Both the position numbers and the translations under genes were made by a program. Below are positions 26,069 to 34,274 of a DNA stretch of 64,000 bases, piece by piece; position 1 is the stretch's first letter, and each line of letters starts with the position of its first letter. The stretch covers positions 9,296 to 73,295 of the forward strand of contig JBHJOP010000006.1 in the NCBI GenBank assembly GCA_050329575.1, read 5' to 3'. The notes below the pieces were generated by a model. The model saw only the letters and a program-made list of their open reading frames with translations, was not told the DNA's origin and did not search any database. The stretch comes from JAUXFS01 sp050329575. Its GTDB lineage: Bacteria > Pseudomonadota > Alphaproteobacteria > Rhodospirillales > Defluviicoccaceae.

Positions 26069-26097
26069 TTGTCGGGCCGGGCGGGTTTGTGTAGGCT
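26069..26097 (+). promoter_or_regulatory. Putative promoter of queA-tgt-queG
   Basis: TTGTCG (26069-26074), 17-bp spacer, TAGGCT (26092-26097), about 50 nt before the queA ATG. The hexamers are moderate matches. Confidence 0.45.
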
Positions 26098-26150
26098 CTC
26101 GACGTTCCGTTCGGTCCCGCTCCGTCATTCGTCCCGATGCGTCCGCCGCC

Positions 26151-27197
26151 ATGAAGCTCGCCGATTTCGACTTCGATCTTCCGCCCGCCGCGATCGCCCA
26201 GCGGCCGGTGGTCCCGCGCGACGCCGCCCGCCTGCTCGACGTCGGCGAGACCCTCGCCGACCGCCGGGTGCGCGACCTGCCGCGGCTCCTGCGGCCGGGC
26301 GATCTCCTGGTATGCAACGATACCAGGGTGATCCCGGCGCGGCTCCACGGCCGGCGCGGCGAGGCGGCGATCGAGGCGACCCTGGTCGAGGAGATCGCCC
26401 CCGGCCGCTGGCGCGCGTTCGCCCGGCCGGCGCGGCGGTTGAAACCCGGCCAGACGATCCGCTTCGCCCCCGACTTCGCCGCCACCGTCGAAACCCGGCA
26501 CGAGGACGGTGCGCTGACGCTGGCGTTCGACCGGCAGGGAGCGGCGCTGGCGGCGGCGCTGGATGCGTTCGGGACGATGCCGGTCCCCCCCTACATCAAG
26601 CGCGCCCGCGGCAGGGACGCGCGCGACCGCACCGACTATCAGACGGTGTTCGCGACGCGGCCCGGCGCGATCGCGGCGCCGACCGCCGGCCTGCACTTCA
26701 CGCCCGAGTTGCTGGCGGCCCTCGACGCCGCCGGGATCGGGCGGACGACCCTGACCCTGCACGTCGGCGCCGGCACCTTCCTGCCGGTCAAGACCGACCG
26801 CATCGAGGACCACGCCATGCATCCGGAACGGGGCGAGATCGGCGCCGCCGCCGCCGCCGCGATCGCCGCCGCCCGCGCCGCCGGCGGGCGGGTGGTGGCG
26901 GTCGGCACCACCTCGCTGCGACTGCTGGAGACGGCCGCCGACGCCGACGGCACCGTGCCGCCGTTCGCCGGTGAAACCCGGCTGTTCATCACCCCCGGCT
27001 ACCGGTTCCGCGTCGTCGATCTGCTGCTCACGAACTTCCATCTGCCGCGATCGACGCTGTTCGTGCTGGTGTCCGCCTTCGCCGGCCGCGCACGGATGCG
27101 GATGGCCTACGCCCACGCGATCGCCGCCGGCTATCGCTTCTACTCCTACGGCGACTGCTGCCTGTTGCGGCGCGGCGGCGACGGCCGAACCCCGTGA
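26151..27197 (+). CDS. queA: S-adenosylmethionine:tRNA ribosyltransferase-isomerase
   Basis: Protein of 348 aa, standard QueA length. It transfers the ribosyl part of SAM to 7-aminomethyl-7-deazaguanine in tRNA, giving epoxyqueuosine. Diagnostic stretches are FDFDLPPAAIAQRP, LLVCNDTRVIPARL, VPPYIKR, PTAGLHFT, LHVGAGTFLPVK and the C-terminal NFHLPRSTLFVLVSAFAG. It is followed by tgt with a GTGA overlap. The gene order is not pathway order, since Tgt acts first. Confidence 0.96.
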   Translation: MKLADFDFDLPPAAIAQRPVVPRDAARLLDVGETLADRRVRDLPRLLRPGDLLVCNDTRVIPARLHGRRGEAAIEATLVEEIAPGRWRAFARPARRLKPGQTIRFAPDFAATVETRHEDGALTLAFDRQGAALAAALDAFGTMPVPPYIKRARGRDARDRTDYQTVFATRPGAIAAPTAGLHFTPELLAALDAAGIGRTTLTLHVGAGTFLPVKTDRIEDHAMHPERGEIGAAAAAAIAAARAAGGRVVAVGTTSLRLLETAADADGTVPPFAGETRLFITPGYRFRVVDLLLTNFHLPRSTLFVLVSAFAGRARMRMAYAHAIAAGYRFYSYGDCCLLRRGGDGRTP

Positions 27198-28321
27198 ACG
27201 GCCTCCGCTTCCGACTGCTGGCGGCAGACGGCGTCGCCCGCCGCGGCTGCCTCGAGACCGCCCACGGCGGCATCGACACCCCGGCGTTCATGCCGGTCGG
27301 CACCGCGGCGACGGTCAAGGCGGTGATGCCCGGGACGGTGGCGTCGACCGGCGCGCGGATGATCCTCGCCAACACCTACCATCTGATGCTGCGCCCGGGC
27401 GCCGAGCGGATCGAGCGCCTCGGCGGACTGCACCGGTTCATGAACTGGAACGGCGCCATCCTCACCGATTCCGGCGGCTTCCAGGTGATGTCGCTGAGCG
27501 CGCTGCGCACCATCGACGAGGACGGGGTCGACTTCCGCTCGCACATCGACGGCAGTCGCCACCGGCTGACGCCGGAACGGGCGGTCGCCATCCAGCACCG
27601 GCTGGGCGCCGACATCACGATGGTGCTCGACGAGTGCACGCCGTTTCCCGCCGCGCCCGCCACCGCCGCCCTGTCGATGCGGCGGTCGATGCGCTGGGCG
27701 GAGCGGTCGAAGGCGGCCTTCGTCGCCCGGCCCGGCCACGGCCTGTTCGGAATCGTGCAGGGCGGGGTCCACGCGGAACTGCGCGGGGAATCGGCGGCGG
27801 CGCTGACCGCGATCGGCTTCGACGGCTATGCGGTCGGCGGCCTCGCCGTCGGCGAGGGCCGCGAGACGATGTTCGACGTGCTGGCGGCGACGGTGCCGCT
27901 GCTGCCGGCCGACCGGCCGCGCTATCTGATGGGCGTCGGCAAGCCCGCCGACCTGGTCGGCGCGGTCGCGCGCGGCGTCGACATGTTCGACTGCGTGCTG
28001 CCGACCCGGTCCGGCCGCACCGACCAAGCGTTCACCCGCTACGGGCCGGTCAACCTCCGCAACGCCCGCCACGCCGACGATCCGCGCCCGCTGGACGACA
28101 GCCTGGAGTGTCCCGCCAGCCGCGACTACAGCCGCGCCTATCTCCACCATCTTGCGCGGTCGCGGGAAATCCTCGGCGCGATGCTGCTGACCTGGCACAA
28201 TCTGTACTACTATCAGCACCTGATGGCGCGGATGCGCGAGGCGATCGCCGAGCGCCGGTTCGCGGCGTTCGCGGCGGCGTTCGCGGCCGAACAGGCACGG
28301 GGCGACATCGAACCGGCGTGA
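27194..28321 (+). CDS. tgt: tRNA-guanine transglycosylase with degenerate zinc site
   Basis: Protein of 375 aa that exchanges guanine-34 for preQ1 in GUN anticodons. Catalytic parts are intact: TDSGGFQVMSL (general acid Asp), GGLAVGEG (guanine pocket) and MFDCVLPTRSGR (nucleophile Asp). The usual structural zinc site is CxCxxC plus His. Here the segment reads DSLECPASRDYSRAYLHHL, so the first Cys is Leu (28103-28105) and the third is Ser (28118-28120); only the middle Cys and the distal His (LLTWHNL) remain. Whether zinc still binds is doubtful. GTG 27194 overlaps the queA stop. Confidence 0.94.
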   Translation: MNGLRFRLLAADGVARRGCLETAHGGIDTPAFMPVGTAATVKAVMPGTVASTGARMILANTYHLMLRPGAERIERLGGLHRFMNWNGAILTDSGGFQVMSLSALRTIDEDGVDFRSHIDGSRHRLTPERAVAIQHRLGADITMVLDECTPFPAAPATAALSMRRSMRWAERSKAAFVARPGHGLFGIVQGGVHAELRGESAAALTAIGFDGYAVGGLAVGEGRETMFDVLAATVPLLPADRPRYLMGVGKPADLVGAVARGVDMFDCVLPTRSGRTDQAFTRYGPVNLRNARHADDPRPLDDSLECPASRDYSRAYLHHLARSREILGAMLLTWHNLYYYQHLMARMREAIAERRFAAFAAAFAAEQARGDIEPA

Positions 28322-28327
28322 GACCCG

Positions 28328-29440
28328 ATGCACGATCGAGGAGATCCGACCGTGACGGCACCACCGGAGCCGATCCAGCCCGGCATCGCGGGCGGGGCTG
28401 CAACCGAGGTCAAGGAACGGATCCGCCGCGCGGCCGTCGACGTCGGCTTCGACGCGGTCGGCTTCGGTGTCGCCGAGGGCGATCGCGAGGATGCCGACCA
28501 TCTCGCCGCCTACCTCGCTGACGGCCGCCACGGCGAAATGACGTGGATGGAGACCACCGCCGCGCGCCGCGCCGACCCCCGGGCGCTGTGGCCGGACGCC
28601 CGCACCATCGTCGCCCTCGGCGTCAACTACGGACCGGTGGACGACCCGCTGGCAACTCTCGATCGCGGCGATCGCGGCACCATCAGCGTCTACGCCCGCG
28701 GCCGCGACTACCATGAGGTGGTCAAGAAGCGCCTGAAACGGCTCGGGCGCTGGATGGCCGAAACGTTCGCCTGCGGGGTCAAGGTGTTCGTCGACACCGC
28801 CCCGGTGATGGAGAAGCCGGTGGCGATGCGGGCCGGGCTGGGCTGGATCGGCAAGCACACCAACCTGGTGTCGCGTCACTTCGGCTCGTGGCTGTTTCTC
28901 GGCGAGGTGTTCACCACCCTGGCGCTGCCGGCGGATGCCGCCGAGACCGATCACTGCGGCACCTGCGACCGCTGCCTGCGCGCCTGCCCGACCGGCGCCC
29001 TCCCCGCCCCCTACCGGATCGATCCGCGCCGCTGCATCTCCTATCTGACCATCGAGCATCGGGGCACGATCGACGACGCGCTCGCGCCGGCGATGGGCAA
29101 TCGCGTCTACGGCTGCGACGACTGCCTGGCGGTCTGCCCGTGGAACCGGTTCGCAACACCGTCGCCGCACCCGGCGTTCGCGCCCCGGCCGCCGATGACG
29201 GCCGCGCCGCTGGCCGAACTGGCCGACCTCGACGACGCGTCGTTCCGGGCGAGGTTCACCGGCTCGGCGATCAAGCGGAGCGGCCGCGACCGGCTGGTTC
29301 GCAACGCCTTGGTCGCGATCGGCAACAGTCGCCAGCGCACGCTCGCCCTCGCCGCGCAGCGACGATGCGATGATGCGGCGGCGGAGGTGCGCGACGCCGC
29401 CCGACGCGCTACTGCACGGCTCGACGCAGAAGGATCGTGA
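28328..29440 (+). CDS. queG: Epoxyqueuosine reductase
   Basis: Protein of 370 aa, cobalamin-dependent iron-sulfur enzyme making queuosine from epoxyqueuosine, last step of the pathway. The cobalamin-binding N-terminal domain includes TIVALGVNYGP and VDTAPVMEKPVAMRAGLGW; the two [4Fe-4S] clusters use HCGTCDRCLRACPTGAL with RRCISYLTIEHRG, and GCDDCLAVCPWNRF. All cysteines are present. ATG 28328 follows tgt by 6 nt. A later start near residue 23 would also keep the domain. It converges on the XRE regulator with 7 bp between stops. Confidence 0.95.
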   Translation: MHDRGDPTVTAPPEPIQPGIAGGAATEVKERIRRAAVDVGFDAVGFGVAEGDREDADHLAAYLADGRHGEMTWMETTAARRADPRALWPDARTIVALGVNYGPVDDPLATLDRGDRGTISVYARGRDYHEVVKKRLKRLGRWMAETFACGVKVFVDTAPVMEKPVAMRAGLGWIGKHTNLVSRHFGSWLFLGEVFTTLALPADAAETDHCGTCDRCLRACPTGALPAPYRIDPRRCISYLTIEHRGTIDDALAPAMGNRVYGCDDCLAVCPWNRFATPSPHPAFAPRPPMTAAPLAELADLDDASFRARFTGSAIKRSGRDRLVRNALVAIGNSRQRTLALAAQRRCDDAAAEVRDAARRATARLDAEGS

Positions 29441-29447
29441 CGCCGGC

Positions 29448-29843
29448 CTACTTGGTGGCCAGCGCCCGCGCCAACTGGCTCAACGCCTCGCGATGCCGAT
29501 CGGAGGAGATCTGCGTGAAATTGCGCGCCAACTCCAGGCACATGCGTTGGCGGCTCGACAGCTCGCCCTCGCTGGGCTCGCCTTCCAGGCCTTCGAAGAA
29601 ATGTCCGACCGGAACCCGAAGCACCCGGGCGATGTCGTATAGCCGCCCGGCAGAAATGCGATTGATGCCGCGCTCGTATTTGTGCGCCTGCTGATAGGTG
29701 ACGCCGATCATCTGAGCCATCTGTTGCTGGCTGAGACCCATCATCACCCGCCGTTCGCGGATGCGATTGCCGACGTGACGGTCGACATCGGCGTCACGGC
29801 TGGAGGTCTGCACCAAATCGTCGAAGGGTGCCATGTTTTCCAC
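29448..29843 (-). CDS. XRE-family helix-turn-helix regulator
   Basis: Protein of 131 aa. The Cro/C1-type HTH spans about residues 26-82 (VGNRIRERRVMMGLSQQQMA, GVTYQQAHKYERGINRIS, LYDIARVLRVPVGHFFEGL). The remaining C-terminal helix (RQRMCLELARNFTQISSDRH) may dimerise. This is a widespread alphaproteobacterial type with no sensory domain. ATG 29843 or 29831 could serve. The AT-richer upstream region with TGCA motifs (30069-30106) may contain its operator and that of phaR's 3' side. Confidence 0.85.
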   Translation of the reverse strand: MENMAPFDDLVQTSSRDADVDRHVGNRIRERRVMMGLSQQQMAQMIGVTYQQAHKYERGINRISAGRLYDIARVLRVPVGHFFEGLEGEPSEGELSSRQRMCLELARNFTQISSDRHREALSQLARALATK

Positions 29844-30156
29844 TCTCCCTAGCTCTCAGGCACTTGCGCCCTAGTCGTTGTTGTTGAGGCGAAACGCTGT
29901 TGGGGGACACGACCGAGGACCCTCCCTTGGTTTCGGGATGGCGGCGGAACCCGACACCGATCCGGCGAACGTGTGCGCCGCTTTCGCCGCATCGATGCAC
30001 TTCCGGGCGGCAGCCCTTTTCGATCGGCGGCCGAATCCCAAACAGAAAGAAGCATAGCACCGTTTTCGTGCAAACTACAGGGCTAGTTAGAATGCACGAT
30101 AATGCAGTGTATTTTTGGGCGGGGGCGCACGAGAGGCGCCGGCTGGACGACGGTCG
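29844..30156. promoter_or_regulatory. Upstream region of the XRE regulator with TGCA motifs
   Basis: The 313-bp gap is AT-richer near its phaR end. It holds TGCACGATAATGCA (30093-30106, TGCA arms around a 6-nt centre) and another TGCA at 30069-30072. These could be regulator binding sites. No terminator with a U-run was seen for phaR and no coding sequence was supported. Confidence 0.4.
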
Positions 30157-30783
30157 TCAGCGCGCCCGGCGCTGAGCCGTCAGGGCGTCGAGTTGTTTTT
30201 GCATGTCGTTGACGCGGGTCCGCAGCTCGTTGATCTGTTCCTCGGCCACCGAGGATGTCTCGCCGCCGCCCCTGGCGTCCTGCACGTCCTCCTGCTCTTG
30301 GAGCTGAAACGGCGTGAACAGGCGCATCGCATGTTCGAAGATGGCCAGCTGATGCTTGCTCATCTCCTCGATCTGACCGAACGGGACCAAGCCATCGAAT
30401 GTGTTGCCGAGGTAGCTCCTGAACTGTTCCTGGTTGTGGGCGAACAGCTGCATCGTGTGTTCGAGGTAGCGGGGGATGATCACTTGCAGGCTGTCGCCGT
30501 AGAAACTGATCAGGTGCCTGAGGAAGCTGACCGGCAACATGGACTGCCCCTCGGCCTCTTTCTCGACGATGATGTGGGTCAGCACCGAGCGGGTGATGTC
30601 CTCGCCGGTCTTCGCATCATAGACCGCGAACTGCGCCCCCGTCTTGACCAGCCGCGCCAGGTAGTCGAGCGTCACATAACAACTCGTCGCCGTGTTGTAC
30701 AGCCGGCGATTCGCGTACTTCTTGATCGTGATCAGACCTTGTTCGGCGCTTCGTGCCGAAGCTCCTTCGGATTGTTCACTCAT
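30157..30783 (-). CDS. phaR: Polyhydroxyalkanoate synthesis repressor PhaR
   Basis: Protein of 208 aa with the characteristic N-terminal DNA/PHB-binding domain (ITIKKYANRRLYNTATSCYV, LDYLARLVKTGAQFAVYDAK, GEDITRSVLTHIIVEKEA) and two PHB accumulation regulatory repeats (LPVSFLRHLISFYGDSLQ and following). PhaR represses phasin and PHA genes and is released when it binds nascent PHB granules. It is divergent from the thiolase gene, which fits a role at this locus. Its C-terminal coiled coil is normal. Confidence 0.93.
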   Translation of the reverse strand: MSEQSEGASARSAEQGLITIKKYANRRLYNTATSCYVTLDYLARLVKTGAQFAVYDAKTGEDITRSVLTHIIVEKEAEGQSMLPVSFLRHLISFYGDSLQVIIPRYLEHTMQLFAHNQEQFRSYLGNTFDGLVPFGQIEEMSKHQLAIFEHAMRLFTPFQLQEQEDVQDARGGGETSSVAEEQINELRTRVNDMQKQLDALTAQRRAR

Positions 30784-30824
30784 CCTCGATCGCCCTTACC
30801 GGTTTCCGGAACAACGGGCTGCCC

Positions 30825-30860
30825 ATAATCGATTATCGGGCAAAACATGCTGCGATGCAA
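30825..30860. promoter_or_regulatory. Palindrome and TGC-rich site between phaR and the thiolase gene
   Basis: ATAATCGATTAT (30825-30836) is a perfect 12-bp palindrome within CCC...CGGG flanks. Next to it, CTGC-GAT-GCAA (30850-30860) is one base from the CTGC-N3-GCAG pattern I recall as reported for PhaR in Rhodobacter. Both lie in the divergent promoter region and may be operators. Confidence 0.45.
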
Positions 30861-31077
30861 TAACCTCGGTTCCGCATCCGCCGCCGACGGCAGTCGTCCA
30901 TTCGTCGTGAGGGAGGTCCCGGGGCGAGCGATGCTCCGGCATGCTCGCCTTGACACCGCCGACGTCGACTGCCACGTTTCCCTCCCACACCGAAATACAA
31001 AGGAAGATTTCGCGGCGAGACGGCAGCGTCCGGACGCGTGGCGACATAACGGGTTCGGCTTCAAAGGACACAAGGAA

Positions 31078-32286
31078 ATGGCGATCAAGGACGTGGTTAT
31101 GGTGAGTGCGGCTCGCACCGCCATCGGCAAGTTCATGGGCACCCTCAAGGACGTCAAGGCGCGCGATCTGGCGATCACCGTGGGCAAGGCGGCGATCGAA
31201 CGATCGGGCGTGCCGGCGGAGGACATCGACGAGATCACCATGGGCCAGCTGTACACCGCGCTGCAAGGCTCGCTGCCGGCGCGACAGGTCGGCATGCGCC
31301 TCGGCCTGCCGGCCCGCAGCAGCGCGGTCTCGGTCAACCAGAACTGCACCTCCGGCATGCGCGCGCTGGAGATCGCCGCCCACAACATCATGCTCGGCCA
31401 GACGGAAATCGGCCTCGTCGTCGGCGTCGAGAGCATGACCAACGCCCCCTACCTGCTGCCGAACGCGCGCATGGGCTACCGCATGAACGCGGGCACCATC
31501 GAAGACCACATGATCCACGACGGCCTGTTCGACGAGCTGGTGCCCGGCCACATGGGCCTGACCGCCGAGAACGTCGCCGAGAAGTACGGCATCACCCGCC
31601 GCGAATGCGACGAGCTGGCGTTGACGAGCCACACCCGGGCCCGCGAAGCGATCGACGGCGGCCGCTTCCAGCGCGAGATCGTGCCCGTCCAGCTGCCCGG
31701 CAGGAAGGGGCAGAACTTCGTCTTCGATACCGACGAGCATCTGATCCGCGACGCCAGCATGGAGACGATGAGCAAACTCCGACCGGCCTTCAAGCCGGAT
31801 GGCGTCACCACCGCGGCGAACGCGTCCGGGATCAACGACGGTGCCGCCGCGGCGGTGATCATGTCCGCCGACAAGGCCAAGGCATTGGGCGTCAAACCGC
31901 TGATGAAGCTGGTGGGCATCACCAACCAGGGGGTGGCGCCGGACGTGATGGGGCTCGGGCCGGCCGTCGCGATCCCGAAATGCCTCCGCCAGGCCGGGCT
32001 CAAGTTCGAGGACATCGAGTACTGGGAGATCAACGAGGCCTTCGCCGCCCAGTGGCTGGGGGTCGGCCGGATGCTGGAGCAGGACTTCGGCATGAAGCTG
32101 GAGATGGACAAGGTCAACCGCAACGGGTCGGGGATCGCCCTCGGGCACCCGGTCGGATGCACGGGGCTGCGCATCATCGTCACCCTCTACCACGAGATGG
32201 AGCGGACCGGCGCGACGCTGGGCGGGGCGTCGCTCTGCGTCGGCGGCGGGCCCGCGATGGCCTCGTTGTGGAGCCGGGACGTCTAG
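31078..32286 (+). CDS. Acetyl-CoA acetyltransferase-like thiolase, copy 1
   Basis: Protein of 402 aa of the thiolase II family, which condenses two acetyl-CoA or cleaves acetoacetyl-CoA. The nucleophile Cys lies in NQNCTSGM, a less common variant of NxxCASGM; the His is in IALGHPVGCTGLRI and the second Cys in LCVGGGPA. AAGGAAA precedes ATG 31078; the frame is open upstream but the conserved domain begins here. It is paralogous to the thiolase at 32880, but diverged at the active-site flanks, so it may prefer a different acyl-CoA. Confidence 0.9.
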   Translation: MAIKDVVMVSAARTAIGKFMGTLKDVKARDLAITVGKAAIERSGVPAEDIDEITMGQLYTALQGSLPARQVGMRLGLPARSSAVSVNQNCTSGMRALEIAAHNIMLGQTEIGLVVGVESMTNAPYLLPNARMGYRMNAGTIEDHMIHDGLFDELVPGHMGLTAENVAEKYGITRRECDELALTSHTRAREAIDGGRFQREIVPVQLPGRKGQNFVFDTDEHLIRDASMETMSKLRPAFKPDGVTTAANASGINDGAAAAVIMSADKAKALGVKPLMKLVGITNQGVAPDVMGLGPAVAIPKCLRQAGLKFEDIEYWEINEAFAAQWLGVGRMLEQDFGMKLEMDKVNRNGSGIALGHPVGCTGLRIIVTLYHEMERTGATLGGASLCVGGGPAMASLWSRDV

Positions 32287-32600
32287 CCGAGCGCATTCCC
32301 GCACGCCCCCCGCCCGGCCGCCGGCGGACGCCGGCCGGCCGGGTGTGGTCGGTTGGATGGGACCTGGGCCAAGCCGGCGCGAATCGCGGTCCGGCGCCGA
32401 TTCTCGGCGCTGGAATTGCCGTTCCGATGCGTGTACGTTGCCGGTGTCCGGAGTTGGCGTCGGCAACGATCGGCCATTGCGGACGTGCGAGTCCAAGGCA
32501 TCTCGCCGCGCATCGCGACAATGCGTTCGGCGGCTTGGCCGGCAAGGGCGGGTCGCGGGGCGGGGGGATCGAGCGTGCCTCAGTCAGGAGGGGATGGACG
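32287..32600. other. Intergenic gap before the 54-aa ORF
   Basis: A 314-bp gap. GC-rich imperfect inverted repeats occupy the first 60 bp but lack a U-run. No gene, promoter of good quality or RNA motif was recognised in the remainder. Confidence 0.4.
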
Positions 32601-32765
32601 ATGGCTACCAAGAAAGAATTCGCCAAGGAACTGCATGCGCTCATCGAACGCTACAGCGGGGCCGGCGTTGACCCAGCGGACCTCGCCAATGAACTGCAAG
32701 ACCAGGTCAATGTCTTCATTGGCCAGCACAATCTCGAGTACGAACTCTATTACCGGCAGAAGTGA
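32601..32765 (+). CDS. 54-aa protein between two thiolase genes
   Basis: A short protein reading MATKKEFAKELHALIERYSG then a helical, acidic remainder ending YELYYRQK. It has no transmembrane segment or cysteine; two amphipathic helices with a GVDPADLANELQDQ turn are likely. AGGAGGGG lies 10 nt upstream of ATG 32601, a strong ribosome binding site, and codon choice is like the neighbours. It follows one thiolase and precedes the other by 114 bp. I do not recognise a family; a role as a small binding partner is only a guess. Confidence 0.7.
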   Translation: MATKKEFAKELHALIERYSGAGVDPADLANELQDQVNVFIGQHNLEYELYYRQK

Positions 32766-32879
32766 GTTTCGGCCGTCGCGGCGTCGTCTCGCCGCCCCGG
32801 TGATGCACCCCCACGTCAAACCACACGTCCCCAGCAGGCGCGCGACCGCGAAGCTGGGCCTGGAAGAGAGGAGACACCC

Positions 32880-34055
32880 ATGACCGACATCGTCATCGCC
32901 GGCGGCGCCCGGACGCCCATCGGAACGTTCAACGGCAAGCTGTCGAACCTGCCGCCGACCGAGCTCGCGGTCATCGCCGTCAAGGAAGCACTCAAGCGGG
33001 CCAAGACCGAGGCCGGCGAGGTCCAGGAGGTGATCATGGGCATCGTGCTGAGCGGCAACACCGGCGCCGGCCCGGCGCGCCAGGTCTGCATCAACGCCGG
33101 CATCTCCCAAGACAGCACCGCTTATGCCATCAACCAGCTCTGCGCCTCGGGCATGCGGGCGATCGCCGAGGGCTTCAAGTCGGTCAAACTCGGCGACAGC
33201 GAAGTGGTAGTCGCCGGCGGCATGGAGAGCATGAGCTGGGCGCCGCATATCGCCAACATGCGGGGCGGCTATAAGATGGGCCCGGTGAAGTTCGAGGACA
33301 GCATGCTGCGCGACGGGCTGATCGATCCGTTCGGCCAGTACCACATGGGCAACACTGCCGAGAACGTCGCCAAGAAGTGGCAGATCACCCGCGCCGATCA
33401 GGATGCGTTCGCGGTCAAGTCGCAGAACAAGTGCGAAGCCGCGCAGAAATCCGGGCGCTTCAACGACGAGATCATCCCCGTCGTCATCAAGGGCCGCAAG
33501 GGTGATGTCGTCGTCGACACCGACGAGCACCCGACCCACGGCACGACGATGGAGTCGGTCGGCAAGCTGCGTCCGGCCTTCGACAAGGACGGCACGGTGA
33601 CCGCCGCCAACGCCTCCGGCATCAACGACGGCGCCGCGGCGGTGATCCTGATGAGCGCCCAGAACGCCGCCAAGCGCGGCATCCAGCCGCTCGGGCGGAT
33701 CGTGTCGTGGGCGACCGCCGGCGTCGATCCGGCGATCATGGGCACCGGCCCGATCCCGGCCAGCCGCAAGGCCCTCGAGCGCGCCGGCTGGACCATCGAC
33801 GATCTCGACCTGATCGAGGCCAACGAGGCCTTCGCCGCCCAGGCGATCGCCGTCAACCGCGAGATGGGCTGGGATCTCGTCAACGTCAACGTCAACGGCG
33901 GCGCCATCGCGCTCGGCCATCCGATCGGGGCGTCGGGCTGCCGGGTCATCATCACCCTGCTCCACGAGATGATCAAACGCAACGCCAAGAAGGGGCTGGC
34001 GACGGCGTGTGTCGGCGGTGGCATGGGCATCGCGATGTGCGTCGAACGCGACTAG
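32880..34055 (+). CDS. phaA: Acetyl-CoA C-acetyltransferase (PhaA-type thiolase)
   Basis: Protein of 391 aa, the standard biosynthetic beta-ketothiolase. Active-site residues: Cys in NQLCASGM, His in IALGHPIGASGCR and Cys in ACVGGGMG, with NEAFAAQA between. It condenses two acetyl-CoA to acetoacetyl-CoA for PHB or butyryl routes. GGAAGAGAGGAG precedes the ATG. An intrinsic terminator follows, so it ends its transcription unit. Confidence 0.94.
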   Translation: MTDIVIAGGARTPIGTFNGKLSNLPPTELAVIAVKEALKRAKTEAGEVQEVIMGIVLSGNTGAGPARQVCINAGISQDSTAYAINQLCASGMRAIAEGFKSVKLGDSEVVVAGGMESMSWAPHIANMRGGYKMGPVKFEDSMLRDGLIDPFGQYHMGNTAENVAKKWQITRADQDAFAVKSQNKCEAAQKSGRFNDEIIPVVIKGRKGDVVVDTDEHPTHGTTMESVGKLRPAFDKDGTVTAANASGINDGAAAVILMSAQNAAKRGIQPLGRIVSWATAGVDPAIMGTGPIPASRKALERAGWTIDDLDLIEANEAFAAQAIAVNREMGWDLVNVNVNGGAIALGHPIGASGCRVIITLLHEMIKRNAKKGLATACVGGGMGIAMCVERD

Positions 34056-34080
34056 CGCCGCGGCGCGGAAACGACGATGA

Positions 34081-34112
34081 CGGGCCGCCGCGGGGCGGCC
34101 CGTTTCGTTTTT
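34081..34112 (+). terminator. Intrinsic terminator after phaA
   Basis: CGGGCCGCC (34081-34089), loop GCGG, GGCGGCCCG (34094-34102), then TTTCGTTTTT. A perfect 9-bp stem with a U-rich tail, 26 nt after the phaA stop. Confidence 0.88.
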
Positions 34113-34274
34113 GCGCCTGCGAGAACGCGCTTTATCTCGGCGGCGAAAGCGATTAAACCTGAAAAGTCTATTGGATTAGCGCTGGACACCCTGAATCAAC
34201 AATCGGGGCCGGGCGTACGCGGTGGCGAATCGCCGGCCGCCGGGACGGCCGCCCCACATTGGGGGATTTCTGAC

